Source: Siphonodentalium dalli (Eukaryota > Mollusca > Scaphopoda > Gadilida > Siphonodentaliidae). Taken from it: 64,000 bases of DNA. The stretch spans positions 232,378,961-232,442,960 of the forward strand of contig CP136066.1 in NCBI GenBank assembly GCA_032622095.1, in the 5' to 3' direction. The translations under genes and the position numbers were made by a program. Below the pieces are notes generated by a model. That model made no database searches. It was not told the DNA's origin and saw only the letters and a program-made list of their open reading frames with translations. Every line of letters starts with the position of its first letter. Within the stretch, counting starts at the first letter, position 1. This document shows, piece by piece, positions 45,691 through 56,303 of the stretch.

Positions 45691-47654
45691 GTATTCTGGT
45701 CCTGCTAGATCAACACCGATATTCGAAAACTTATACGAGGTGAGTGATAACATATCAATTGAAACACATATGTATGAGACCCGGAGAATTTTCTTTATGG
45801 TACATGCAAAAATATATTATAAAACAACTGAATATGTGAATGGGGGGGGGCATGTTTATTTATTATAAAACAACATGGTTCAGGTCATGATAGTCGCATG
45901 GGTAGTGACTTAAAGTGGTATGCTATTCAAAGCACTGCATGCGACATTGTGTATGGGTTATAGCGAGGTGTCACATTCGTCACCACGGACTTCAATTCAA
46001 TTAATTTATTTATTTTGGTGAATCCCTTGTGATTATCAGTCCAGTGATTAACTAATTTACTTCGAGTTCTCGTGCGATTTACTTTTGGCGGTTTTCGTTA
46101 CAATAAATAATCATGCATAATGTACATGTATCAATTGTACGTGTTTTTATAGGAATTGGTTTCGACAGTAGTTATACGAATTAATATATGCGAATTAATT
46201 GGGATTTAAAACATGATCAGATTAAGGGATTTTAAAATCGGATTACGAACCTTGGCCTCATCCGTGGGATGAGTGCGATGCATGGCTTCGTGTACATGGC
46301 AAGAAACCCATTCGAATGTAATTTGCAACCAATGGAATGAACCAATGATATAGTTGCATTGATATATAAAATGGTTACATTCTAAATTATGTCAAATCGA
46401 ATGCCTCTTCGTCTGCACCACCACCGGCGAAGAGGCCCAAAAAGAAAAAAAGACGAAGAAAAGATAGACCAAAATTGCTTTTTTTTGTTTTGTTTTTTTT
46501 GTGTTATTTAAATTAAAGGCAAAAAACATGAGGGGTTAAGGAAAGGGCCTTTCGGCCCTTTCGAAGATCCCGGGGTTAGCCCCCCCCCCCAATCACATTC
46601 CTGTGTCAAATCGACATCTTGATCTTATCAGTTATGGTCATATATCCATGCTCTGTTTGCGACGGTGAAGGTAGGGGAACAATTTGATTTATATTTTTAA
46701 TGTTGATATATACTAACGGAAAGTTGCTAATGCAGTTTAGATAATTACTGTTTGTTTCTCCGTTATTCGCGAATTTATTGTTATGATGTTTGGTATTATC
46801 TGATTATTCGCATAGTAAAGCATGACACAAAATATATTTTCTCAGTCTGGAAATTCCAACATTCGAATAGTCTATGATATTATTTGTGAAATCCAATTGT
46901 TTGAAATGTTGCCAACATGTCAGCCATTTAATTTTATATTGTCAATCCATAACGATACGTATATCGGCCAATAAAGCGAATGCGATTAACAATTTGTCTA
47001 TACCATATATCAATGTTTTTTCAATTTTCTCACATTACCAGTCGATGCGCTGAATTATTCCTGTAAAACAGTTTGTGGTTACAACACGTGTTGCGGTACG
47101 GGTAGCTATATAGATTCCAGTAACCGTATCGAACGGAGAAACGAATATTTATTTATGAACTACATATTTACTCTCCAGTAGCCAACTAAATTTTGTATTG
47201 ACGACTGGCATGCCGATATCAATAACTCGAAACTATACGAAATATATTGACCGAGTGCAATAAATTCCATTTAAAGTCGAGATTTAGCTAGCGAGGCTCG
47301 AATCGAATTTAGTGGACGAGGTTAATAAATTGCGTATTGAATCTGATTGAATTTCGACGAATTTGAGATCCATCTTTATCACTTAATCACATTGTAGCGC
47401 GGGGAAAACGACCCAAAGACGGCTGGGGTTAAACAATTCATAATGATTTCTTTATCACAACCAAAGTGGAAGTAAAGACATGTGCATTAAAGAAAAAATA
47501 ACTCAACTCAACTCATTCAATTATGCAATATCATTATGATATTCCAATTAACACATGACAGTTACATATATGATGGTTGTTACGGCGCATTACATGTATG
47601 TTCAGTTCAACGTGTGTGTGTTTGTGGGGGTGCTTAGAAAACAATATTTGTTCG
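45691..47654. other. Unique centre of the foldback element
   Basis: AT-rich, about 1.96 kb, with a G tract at 45,841-45,850 and a C tract near 46,580. At 46,395-46,480 one plus-strand frame encodes a short peptide with a strong nuclear-localisation-like basic run (AKRPKKKKRRRKDRPK). It lacks an obvious start or splice context. No transposase motif is visible. Confidence 0.4.
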
Positions 47655-49285
47655 CCTTTTTGGATTTCCCGTACCTGTCAGAAACGGCCGCAAGTCAGGG
47701 GTTAACAGTGCCGTGTCTGCTCGAGGTATCGACTTGGGGATTGGAACTTTGGTACATTCGGGTCCATTCTACACGATGGTGCAAACCCCATCTCGCTCGG
47801 ACCCCTAGGGGCGGTCCGGTCGGCGGGTGTTAATTTCTGCGCTTTTGCGTACAATTATAGCGAATTCGGCAGCAGCATATGGGTTAATTTATTAACTTCC
47901 GCTGCAGCTAGCGACTTGACCGATCGCCCATGGATGAATAGACGTATTTCCTTCATGAAATAATGTTCATTTCCGTTGTCAGGCAGTCAGGGGAGGTGCG
48001 GTCGGCGCCTTTTTGGATTTCACGCACATGGCGGAAACGGCCGCAAGTTAGGGGTTAACAGTGCCGTGTCCGCTCGAGCTATCGACTTGGGGATTGGAAC
48101 TTTGGTACATTCGGGTCCATTCTACACGATAGTGCAAACCCCATCTCGCTGGGACCCCTAGGGGCGGTCCGGTCGGCGGGTGTTAATTTCGGCGTTTTTG
48201 CGTACATTTATAGCGAATTCGGCAGCAGCGTATGGGTTAATTTATTCACTTCCGCTGCAGCTAGCGACTTGTCCGATCGCCCATGGATGTATTTGATTAT
48301 TCACTTCATGATATAATGTCAATTTTCGTGGTCAGGCAGTCAGGGGAGGTGTGATCGGCGCCTTTTTGGATTTCCCGCACCTGGCGGAAACGGCCGCCAG
48401 TCAGGGGTTAACAGTGCCTTGTCCGCTCGAGCTATCGACTTGGGGTTGGAACTTTGGTACATTCTGGTTCATTGTACACGTTAGTGCAAACCCCATCTCG
48501 CTAGGACTCCTAGGGGCGGTCCGGTCGGCGGGTGTTAATTTCGGCGTTTTTGCGTACATTTATAGCGAATTCGGCAGCAGCGTATGGGTTAATTTATTCA
48601 CTTCCGGTGTAGCTAGCGACTTGTCCGATCGTCCATGGATGCATATTGGTATTCACTTCATGATATAATGTCCATTTCCGTGGTCAGGCAGTCAGGGGAG
48701 GTGCGGTCGGCGCCTTTTTGGATTTCCCGTACCTGGCGGAAACGGTCGCCAGTCAGGGGTTAACAGTGCCGTGTACGCTCGAGCTATCGACTTGGGGGTT
48801 GGAACTTTGGTACATTCTGGTTCATTGTACACGATAGTGCAAACCCCATCTCGCTAGGACTCCTAGGGGCGGTCCGGTCGGCGGGTGTTAATTTCGGCGT
48901 TTTTGCGTACATTTATAGCGAATTCGGCAGCAGCGTATGGGTTAATTTATTCACTTCCGGTGTAGCTAGCGACTTGTCCGATCGCCCATGGATGCATTTG
49001 GTTATTCACTTCATGATATAATGACCATTTCCGTGGTCAGGCAGTTAGGGGAGGTGCGGTCGGCGCCTTTTGGATTTCCCTTACCTGACGGAAACGGCCG
49101 CAAGTTAGGGGTTAACAGTGCCGTGTCCGCTCGAGCTATCGACTTGGGGATTGGAACTTTGGTACATTCGGGTCCATTCTACATGATAGTGCAAACCCCA
49201 TCTCGCTCGGACCCCTGGGGGCGGTCCGGTCGGGTGCGGTCGGGTCCGGTCGGGTGCGGTCGGGTGCGGTCGGGTTTTAGTAGGA
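47655..49285. repeat. Right foldback arm: about 353-bp tandem units, inverted
   Basis: The landmark CCCCTAGGGGCGGTCC recurs at 47,807, 48,160, 48,512, 48,865 and 49,217 (spacing 352-353 bp). The orientation is opposite to the left arm. Confidence 0.92.
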
Positions 49286-49692
49286 CCCTTCAATCCCGGT
49301 TAAAAATGAGCTAAGCAAAGTTATTAGATGAGAAACTTATTGAAATATCTAAATAGTTTCGCGCTAGAGTACGAATTTACTTTTTCGGAGGGTACGAGCT
49401 GGTCAGGGTACGAAAATACTTGCTCCCACGACAGCGAGTGCGGTGTGACCGGAGTTCGATCGAGCAAACCCAATGTTTAAAACTGTTTAAAAAACCGTCG
49501 GCTCCAGCGGAATATTCTCAATAAATCTCTCATTTTTGGAAAAGGAATATGAAAGGTATGTCAGGGTGATGCAGTAGCACATGTATTACCCGGAAAACAT
49601 CGCGGTTTGGTCGTATCTTGCGTCACATTCTTCCTTTCCGGACTTGAAGAAAAAGCTCCGTTGCGAGGCATGGGGGAAATTTCGACGGGATA

Positions 49693-49737
49693 TCTTTAGT
49701 ATCCCGTAGATTTTCGACTAATCTAGAACGTGCGATC
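49693..49737. repeat. Short hairpin at the outer edge of the right palindrome arm
   Basis: ACGGGATA, spacer, TATCCCGT. The right half (TCTTTAGTATCCCGTAGATT) recurs, inverted, at 50,948-50,970. Confidence 0.6.
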
Positions 49738-50003
49738 GTATACGCTCACCCATGCGTCAGTTGATGCATGTGGTGGTTGTAAAAAATATCACACAATTTT
49801 ACAAATAAACTTTAAAGGTATGCTGACATAGTGCTTCAATAAACTATAATATATTGGACTTGTTATTAAACTTAAAACATAATAATGTCACCTCGCAACT
49901 AACTTGATTGAAGTTGAGTCCTGCACACCTACAAACACGTTGACCAGTTATCACTCAGATCAATTCCGTCACACCGAAATAGACACGGTTGCGATAGGCG
50001 CTG

Positions 50004-50051
50004 ATTCTTTGAAGTTTATTATCAAAGCCGGCCGTCTCAACTTCAAAGAAT
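50004..50051. repeat. 13-bp stem hairpin
   Basis: ATTCTTTGAAGTT at 50,004-50,016 is the exact reverse complement of 50,039-50,051. The loop is 22 bases. Confidence 0.7.
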
Positions 50052-50367
50052 AAGCCGCCGCGGCGCCGATAAATACATTGAGTTGAGGTCATTGGGTTCC
50101 GCGCTCGTGCATGACCACCAAGTACTGAACGCAGTTATCGCATCAAAGGGACAACAAAGAAGGCTTTAACAAGCTAATTGTGATTGTGTATTTCGATAGC
50201 CTGATTGTTTAAATTGCCCAGTAATTCGGCAACGGCAGCAATGGCACTGCTTTCACGATGGCATAATGGTGGTGGGTGTGTTCCGACTAGTCGACTAGCC
50301 GATTTCGGAATCGACTAATTTAATAATCGCGTCGATTTCGATTAGTCGATTAATCGTTTCAACACTA

Positions 50368-50375
50368 ATTTTCTG
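50368..50375. repeat. Target-site duplication, right (12.9-kb hAT-type unit)
   Basis: ATTTTCTG, identical to 37,468-37,475. Confidence 0.85.
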
Positions 50376-51340
50376 CAAAGTACGAAATAAAAAAAAGTAA
50401 CCAAATAATATGGTATGAAACGACCATGGTAATTGGTATCGGATAGTGAAATAATGAAGAAGTCACTATACTATAGTTGTATATCATTTATATGGTCACA
50501 ATATATATAATGCAACGTGAAAGTTGATATGACATCTGTTCTGTTCGACTTCAGGTGTACTCAATTTCTACTCCGGCAATGTTCAGAATCCTATCCATTG
50601 ATAATCCAACGACACAGGTATGAAGCGTCTAGAACTTAGAATCCATATTTAATATAATTATAAATCCTTCAGACATTCAGTGTTACCGATCTCCATTCTC
50701 CAGAATCAACAACTGACCGTTCAAGGCGGTTCCACTCAATGGTTGTTTTTAAGAAGTCATCGTAATGAGTAATGTACAGTGCTAGTACGCAGTAATTGAA
50801 CGATTCTCTGATGATGCTGTTAGCACTTGTTGAACACCTCCTAAGTTCTCCACCAGATTTTGACAGACACTCCCTGCCACACTGAGGACAGTAACAGTAC
50901 TAACACTCACACTGACAGTGAATACTAGTAGGCCTACTGGTGGTCGAAAATCTACGGGACACTAAAGATATAGTCAATTTTGGACTAGCCTACTGCAGTA
51001 CTGACTACTGGTAATGTGGTATTGGTACAGGGTCAGTGGTAGTTCAGTAAACTAAACGAAAACACTTTAACGAGCAAAGCTCTGGTTTCCGTTTAGTTTC
51101 TTAACTCCAAAATGCATTCTCCATAATGTATTTGGATTTTGGAAAGATGAAATTTTATGCCTTTGACCTGACTTGGACGAAACAAATTGAATAAACTTGT
51201 CAACTAATACTTAACAGTCGTATATATACAAAGATCAAGCCGATTGGCCGACTTATATGTTTTTGAGAGCGAAATAACAAACATCGAAAAGTGTAAACAA
51301 ACCCGATTCCACAGTCAAATTGACTGTGGCCTAGAAATTT
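50376..51340. other. No recognisable gene
   Basis: Non-coding DNA. At 50,945-50,985 it carries a composite of the sequences found at the two outer edges of the palindrome (see findings). Confidence 0.45.
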
Positions 51341-51344
51341 TACA

Positions 51345-51775
51345 ACGCTGACACCCTGTATCTGTATCTGTATATTTCCGGCGCAGGAGCCTCTCGGCTG
51401 TTGTCGCGTCGTTGCTACTACTCTGGTGTTTCTCCTGTTGTATTCCCCGAGCATGCGTAATCTTCTATGCTGTTCCAGTCCCTGATCGTTCTCACGAAGA
51501 ATGATTGTTTATATTGTTCCGTGTTGGCTCTTATTGGTTCGAACGATCGTGAGTTGATACACTCTTGGCTCGAAATGATGTTATCACTTTTGTGGTCTGG
51601 AAACTTTTTTGCTCGAATTTTCCTTCCTTTCTTATCCTTTAGTAAATCATGTGCGTGTATGGCTGGGATTATCCCCTCAACCACCTTGCCGAAGAGTTCT
51701 ATTCTCTTCATCTTTCTGCGGATCTCTAGTGAGTCTAACCGTAGTCCTGAAATAAACACCCAAATATAACGCAAA
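51345..51775 (-). pseudogene. LINE ORF2 C-terminal fragment
   Basis: The minus-strand frame (stop 51,418) begins about RLDSLEIRRKMKRIELFGKV and ends SFFVRTIRDWNSIEDYACSG. The YKxSFFxRTIRxWN signature is typical of the extreme C-terminus of many non-LTR retrotransposon polyproteins. Downstream on the same strand is a short GATACA repeat (51,352-51,372 on the plus strand, as TGTATC), a plausible LINE 3' tail. The reverse-transcriptase domain is absent, so the copy is 5'-truncated. It is a different family from the split LINE at 31,531 and 56,304. Confidence 0.75.
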
Positions 51776-52230
51776 ATTCAAACAATTCGTAACGGAGTCT
51801 TACCCTGATCCATAGAGAATACATGTAATCGTGCAAATATATTGTTCTAAACAGCACACACACACTTTAATTCGCAATTAAGAAGGTATTTATCGAAGCA
51901 TAATTTGTGTTTACATCAGACTAATTTAAGCACGTGAAATTTTGGTTGTTACAATTTCAGGAATACGGGTCAAATGCGGCTCAGTCGGATACGAAACGAA
52001 CACCGGTAAACACGAGTGTCATAACTTGATTCAGTCTTTGTGTGATACACTCCGTCATATTTAGTTTGTAATTTTCTTTGACGTCAACGCGGGAATGCGT
52101 ATTGTAGCACATTAACCCATGGTTAGGTCATATTGATATGCTTATTAAAGCAAACTGTTTTATACATACACGGCATGCATAAATTTGTGAAACAGATATA
52201 TGCTTTGCAAAAGTTCTTGGTCACTGCAAC
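51776..52230. other. No recognisable gene
   Basis: AT-rich. TTTGACGTCAACGCGGGAAT at 52,079-52,098 resembles the conserved block inside both terminal repeats of the 24.2-kb element and may be an internal remnant of a related end. Confidence 0.35.
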
Positions 52231-52237
52231 AGACCAT

Positions 52238-52340
52238 TTTAACTCATTCAGTGCCGGTGACGTATAATGTCGTTTATATACATATATACGTCGCCCGAAA
52301 AGCGCCAACCATTTGCCGGCGACGTACGTCGCCCAGAACA
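52238..52340. repeat. Short palindromic segment with ACGTCGCC words
   Basis: GTCGTTTATATACATATATACGTCGCC and GGCGACGTACGTCGCC form overlapping dyads after TTAACTCATTCAGTGCCGG. It may be a small TTAA-targeting (piggyBac-like) non-autonomous element, but the second TTAA end was not identified. Confidence 0.35.
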
Positions 52341-52383
52341 TCTCGTTTAAAGCATGATCTATACTGTGTGAAAAACTCATAAT

Positions 52384-53160
52384 TTAATTATTGGTGTACA
52401 TGTTTAAAACACTGCGGATTACAAGTTCCATCTTGGCAGAAATTTCATCGGGGGAGGGGGTGAGTGATGTGTTTATACGCGCATGCGCAGATCCGACTTG
52501 TAAACCATGGCGTAGCTGAGCATATCTCCGTTCAAAGGACGTATCGTGCAGCTCCGTCAGTTGAGGCATTCGGGATATATAGAGCCTGAAATCTGCAAGA
52601 CTGTCAGCGAGTAAATACATTTTTCATTGCATATTTTTTTTTTTTTTTATTTTTTTTTTTTGGCAGCCTTTGCATGACTATTTTGTTTTATCACGTAACC
52701 AAAATAACATTCGATCACGTTTTCAATAATCTGGCAGACATAACTACTCAATATTGATTCATCTTATTAGACGTTATGTGGTTTTGTGTGTATTTTTTCC
52801 TTAAAAAAATAGTTCTGCAAATTATGGAAATGAAAAAATGTGTGAGGTAGTCCGTATATACCGGCAGTATATACACGTTATTGAAACATAAAAGTATAAA
52901 ACATCTGTACTCAGTCTTCGTTGTTCTCGCACACGGCCATATTCACACACTTACCACTTGACAACGGGGCATTTAATAGCCACCGTTTCGGCAAACTCCA
53001 GCCCAAACTCCGGGCAGAGTTATCTCCCATCGCTCCGCTGAGATACTACTGTCATAATGACATTAATTGGTTAGAAATTCTTACGTGTTTTAGTTCTTGT
53101 TTTAGGATTAAAATTGTCTATGTCTGGCTCATTCATATTGTTCTTATATATCAATACCGA
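52384..53160. other. No recognisable gene
   Basis: Includes a T-rich tract at 52,637-52,662. Open frames on both strands lack motifs. Confidence 0.4.
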
Positions 53161-53164
53161 AAGA

Positions 53165-53282
53165 TAGTGCTGTACCGATTATTGGCATCGGCTATCCGAT
53201 CGGGACGACATATGTGATGTCGGCAAGATATCGGTATCGGCAAAATTTAGTCTCCTGACCGATATTGTCAACCGATACATGT
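53165..53282. repeat. Transposon-end-like repeat of CGATATCGG words
   Basis: GTGCTGTACCGATTATTGGC, then repeated TCGGC/ATCGGTATCGGC words, to ACCGATACATG. This is typical of subterminal repeats of hAT-like MITEs, but paired ends and a duplication were not found. Confidence 0.35.
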
Positions 53283-54045
53283 CGCGTCCTTTGTGAACAT
53301 TGTTACACCAATTCCGGCTTTAATATTAAATAAATGACGGGTATTTCTTTTTAAAATAGCAACTGTCTTATGTACGGGTCAGCCCCCCCCCCCCATCACA
53401 TACGTGATATACAATGATGACAACATCGACAGGAGACTGCTGACCAAAATAAACATTTCAAAAGGTACCGTAGTTCCGTATGCTTATAATAATTAAAGTT
53501 AAAACATAAACTATACAATTAAAATTACTTGCGAGTGCCGAGCAGCATCTGTTGAAAGCAAATAACTGACACCCCTGGTGTTAGCTTGAGAATGGAATCT
53601 TCCTATGACGAATCAGACTGATGTATCATAAGTGACGTGCATGTATTCATGTGGGTGTGAAATTAATTCCGCGCCACGTGCGACATTACAGTAACTTGTC
53701 ACATGGTTATTATCTTCCCAAGGCGGGTGCCGGGCATGCAGTAATATCAAACGATTATTTGCATGCATTTGATGTCATCGAGTAGGAATCTCTAATAAGC
53801 CACGTGTTGACAGATGACACAGTAAACTAAAAATCACAGTGTTTATATAAATAGACGAGTCACACTTGACCAGTTTGCATTAAAGTCACCGTAGTCACGG
53901 TAGTCGTTACTCGCTATTCCTCGTTAGGCTTTTTAGAAACATCACGTGTTGAAAAAATTTAAGTGCGTGCATGTTTAAAGTGCCCTTGATTCAAATTGAT
54001 TGATGTACTGGTATATACGATGACTGAAGATGGGGCGACTAACTT
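53283..54045. other. No recognisable gene
   Basis: Non-coding, with a C tract at 53,383-53,394. No exon or structured repeat is supported. Confidence 0.45.
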
Positions 54046-54911
54046 GTTTGATGGAATGTCAGCTAACTGGGACCTTGGCTAACTGGGACCTTGGGCTAAC
54101 TGGGACCTTGGCTAACTGGGACCATGACCAACTGGGACCTTGGCTAACTGGGACCTTGGTTATATTTATTAAATATATTAGTAGAATAGAACATTGATAA
54201 TAGAATATTGTTTGTTTTATTTATGTTATTGCTTCAAAAATGTTTTAGATTTGTTTCAACCTGACTTAATAAAAAAAAAATGAAAAACAGTATATTGTCA
54301 ATCTATAAAACTGAAGGTCACTATTTTAATTTGTTATTTGTATCTTATTTGTATCTTATATATTTCTATGAATATTTATTGTTAATAAAGTGATGGTTAT
54401 TATGGGCATTCACAGTTAAGATGCAATAAAGTGATTGTTACTCATGGCATTCACAGTGAAGGTGTGAGTTTGTTTTGAAAGCGATTGTTGTTTTAATCAG
54501 TTGGTCCATTTGATCTTGTGATCTAATCATTGTCAGCTTACTTGTGTTCACTTGTAACAACTGACCAGTCATTAGCAGTGAGTGTATTTAACAGTAAAGA
54601 CAACATATGGACAGCTATATAGAGGCCCGACTTGAAGCAGCTACCGTTGTGCTTAATTTTAATGTCTAGAAAGACCAAGCTTGACTACAAGACCCCCGAA
54701 GCCATTGAAATAGTAATTGAGAGGAGTTTTATCGGATTGAGTACCTTTAATAAAAATTGATTTTAATGAAATGATTAATAATATATCTGAAGGTCCCAGT
54801 TAGCCAAGGTCCCAGTTAGCCAGAAGGTCCCAGATAGCCAAGGTCCCAGTTAGCCTGACTTGAGGTCCCAGTTAGCCAAGGTCCCAGTTAGCTGGATACC
54901 GTTTGATGGAA
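54046..54911. mobile_element. Small foldback element with 16-bp subrepeats
   Basis: 54,060-54,160 holds six copies of CTAACTGGGACCTTGG. 54,790-54,894 holds six inverted copies (CCAAGGTCCCAGTTAG). The outermost inverted ends are CAGCTAACTGGG and CCCAGTTAGCTG. An 11-bp direct repeat GTTTGATGGAA lies 3 bp outside the left end and 6 bp outside the right end. The 630-bp centre is AT-rich and non-coding. It has the same architecture as the 4.9-kb foldback element but unrelated sequence. Confidence 0.85.
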
Positions 54912-55869
54912 CCATCCGAACCAATCAGAGTGCTCTATGGGCGGGATTTATATGTGCTGTCATGGGCAGAGCAAATCACGTCAACAATTTATGCGGGACA
55001 TTGCAGGTGTTATTAAACGCAAGTTCAACTTCTGAAATTGAGTTTGGAAAATTGAAATTGAGTTCCTTTGAGTCATCTTTGAGAATGTCAGCCCTGCCCT
55101 TAATGGAGCCCCACGCAAGCACACAGGTAGTGTGGGAACTTTGTCAATTTTTCAATTATACCAAAAACTTAATTATGTCGACCTTTTCCACATAAATATA
55201 CAATGCAGAAAACAGTAAATAAACTGTCAATTAAAACATAATAAAAGAAACACGTCGTCGGCATCAATTGGCGCTACTGTTCTATCGATATGATGGGTTG
55301 GTTAAAGAACTCAACATTCCACATTTTTATCCGATTTGATAGCCGGAAAATAACACCTGGTTCGTTCCGCATTCCGGCTATAGTTTTGAAATCGTACAAA
55401 AAATGAGAAAACGTGATGTGTTTTGGAAACAAGAAAACGCTGTAAATGTTCAATAAATGAAAGTATTGTCAACTATCCGCCAGCCAACAATAAATGGAAG
55501 ATACATATCAAACGGTAATAAGACTCAATAATCTAGAAAGTTGTATTTAGAAAATTTCATTGATCAATTTGATGGATCACATGATTAGACCCTAAGAAAT
55601 GAAACTCGGTATGCATCCTGATGCTAAAAATACCGAGTTCATATTATGGAACTACATGTAGGTCAGTGGTAGTGATCATGCAGTCCTCAAATTTGGTTGC
55701 TTTATTTTCCTTGTCTTCTCAGCTGGTCTTCTTCGAAAAAAAAATTTAGATTTAGATGTAGATTATTCATTTGTAGAATAACAATCAATTATCATGACAA
55801 TCGTCGTCAACAATGAATGACATTGATAATTTGATCGATTCAATGATTGTTGACACTGACTTAGTGAAT
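54912..55869. other. No recognisable gene
   Basis: A 111-codon plus-strand open frame crosses from the foldback end to 55,195 without known motifs. The rest is AT-rich non-coding sequence. Confidence 0.4.
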
Positions 55870-56064
55870 TTAAATTTTAAGTCTCGCTGTCCTTGCTATC
55901 TTCGTCGGCTGGTTCGTGTAAAATGGGCCAATATTCAAACGCAAGCCATCAAATGCATCTTCAGTATCTGCCATAGATGCAGTATCCTCCGCAACACGTA
56001 ACTCGTCGTCATTTTCGTGATCAGAGTCACTTTCAGACGCGGAAATACTGTGTGCAGAAGCCAT
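55870..56064 (-). CDS. Small acidic open frame inside the right end of the 24.2-kb element
   Basis: 64 codons from an ATG (56,064) that lies just inside the right terminal repeat, in the expected position of a transposon's first exon. The peptide is Ser/Asp/Glu-rich (SASESDSDHENDDEL) and ends with NIGPFYTNQPTK and a basic tail. There is no convincing splice donor before the stop. It may be the first exon of the element's own decayed gene, reading inward. The family is not recognised. Confidence 0.3.
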   Translation of the reverse strand: MASAHSISASESDSDHENDDELRVAEDTASMADTEDAFDGLRLNIGPFYTNQPTKIARTARLKI

Positions 56065-56084
56065 TTTTCGTAAACAGTTCGTCT

Positions 56085-56303
56085 GCAGGGGCAATTCCCA
56101 CTTTGACGTCACGGGTTTTGCGGTCACGTGACTCGAGCAAAATCAGCTAAGAAATAATAATCGATTTTTAAAAGTTGCTAAAAACACGTTTATCGATAAT
56201 ATCGATAAAATTATATCTAATTTTTTATTGGATGTTATATTTGAACCTTATTCACACCAAACTAGCGATATAACATTGAAATGATAAACATTTAACAGTT
56301 CCC
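56085..56303 (-). repeat. Right terminal inverted repeat of the 24.2-kb element
   Basis: Read on the minus strand it starts GGGAACTGTTAA. The conserved GTGACGTCAAAGTGGGAA block lies at 56,097-56,114. Confidence 0.7.

Larger units (their letters stand above)
44355..49288. mobile_element. 4.9-kb foldback element with tandem-array arms
   Basis: The ends are inverted (GGTCCTACTAAAACC left; GGTTTTAGTAGGACC right), flanked by a direct repeat of TTCAATCC at 44,347-44,354 and 49,289-49,296. The next inner bases are a 10-bp minisatellite (CCCGACCGCA) on both sides. Each arm then consists of tandem units of about 353 bp: about four from 44,427 to 45,690, and about four and a half from 47,655 to 49,217 in inverted orientation. 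The centre (45,700-47,650) is unique. Long inverted ends built of tandem subrepeats are the definition of foldback (FB/TU-like) elements. The arms are much more GC-rich than the surroundings. No transposase was found. Confidence 0.9.
43893..49680. repeat. Right arm of the large palindrome (interrupted)
   Basis: Inverted copy of 41,385-43,464, interrupted by the foldback element at 44,355-49,288. Without that insertion the arm is about 850 bp. The left arm keeps the intact target site (AACCGGGATTGAACG at 42,999-43,013). Confidence 0.9.
37476..50367. mobile_element. 12.9-kb hAT-type unit carrying several gene fragments
   Basis: The left end TAGTGTTGAAACGATTA (37,476-37,492) and the reverse complement of 50,351-50,367 are identical over 17 bp. 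Both are followed by CGACTAGTCG-type words (37,510 region; 50,284-50,340). The outer flanks are a perfect 8-bp duplication. The terminus satisfies the YARNG rule of hAT elements. No hAT transposase is visible inside. Instead it holds an NRF1-like exon, a KDZ-like transposase exon, a RecQ exon and a large palindrome. Alternatively a short hAT MITE received a large secondary insertion. The edges of such an insertion were not found. Confidence 0.8.
32093..56303. mobile_element. 24.2-kb composite DNA transposon nested in a LINE
   Basis: The ends are inverted copies (GGGAACTGTTAA, 12 of 12), followed by about 200 bp of diverged inverted homology that closes with a conserved GTGACGTCAANGTGGGAA block about 200 bp in from each end. 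The flanks carry an 8-bp duplication. Deleting 24,211 bp plus one duplication rejoins the LINE frame precisely (FIFK then QALKYYVR). This shows a single inserted unit, not two unrelated LINE fragments. The interior is largely later insertions, notably 37,476-50,367. The superfamily is unknown. An 8-bp duplication fits hAT, P, Merlin-like or KDZ/Zisupton elements, but the GGG end does not fit the hAT rule. No intact transposase for these ends is visible. Confidence 0.85.

Noticed and set aside
52384-52620. 78-codon minus-strand frame
   Set aside because: No family resemblance. It sits beside a T-rich tract and palindromic repeat.
32093-56303. Polinton/Maverick identity for the 24.2-kb element
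   Set aside because: Size and long inverted ends fit, but the duplication is 8 rather than 6 bp, and no polymerase B, retroviral-type integrase, ATPase or capsid genes are visible.
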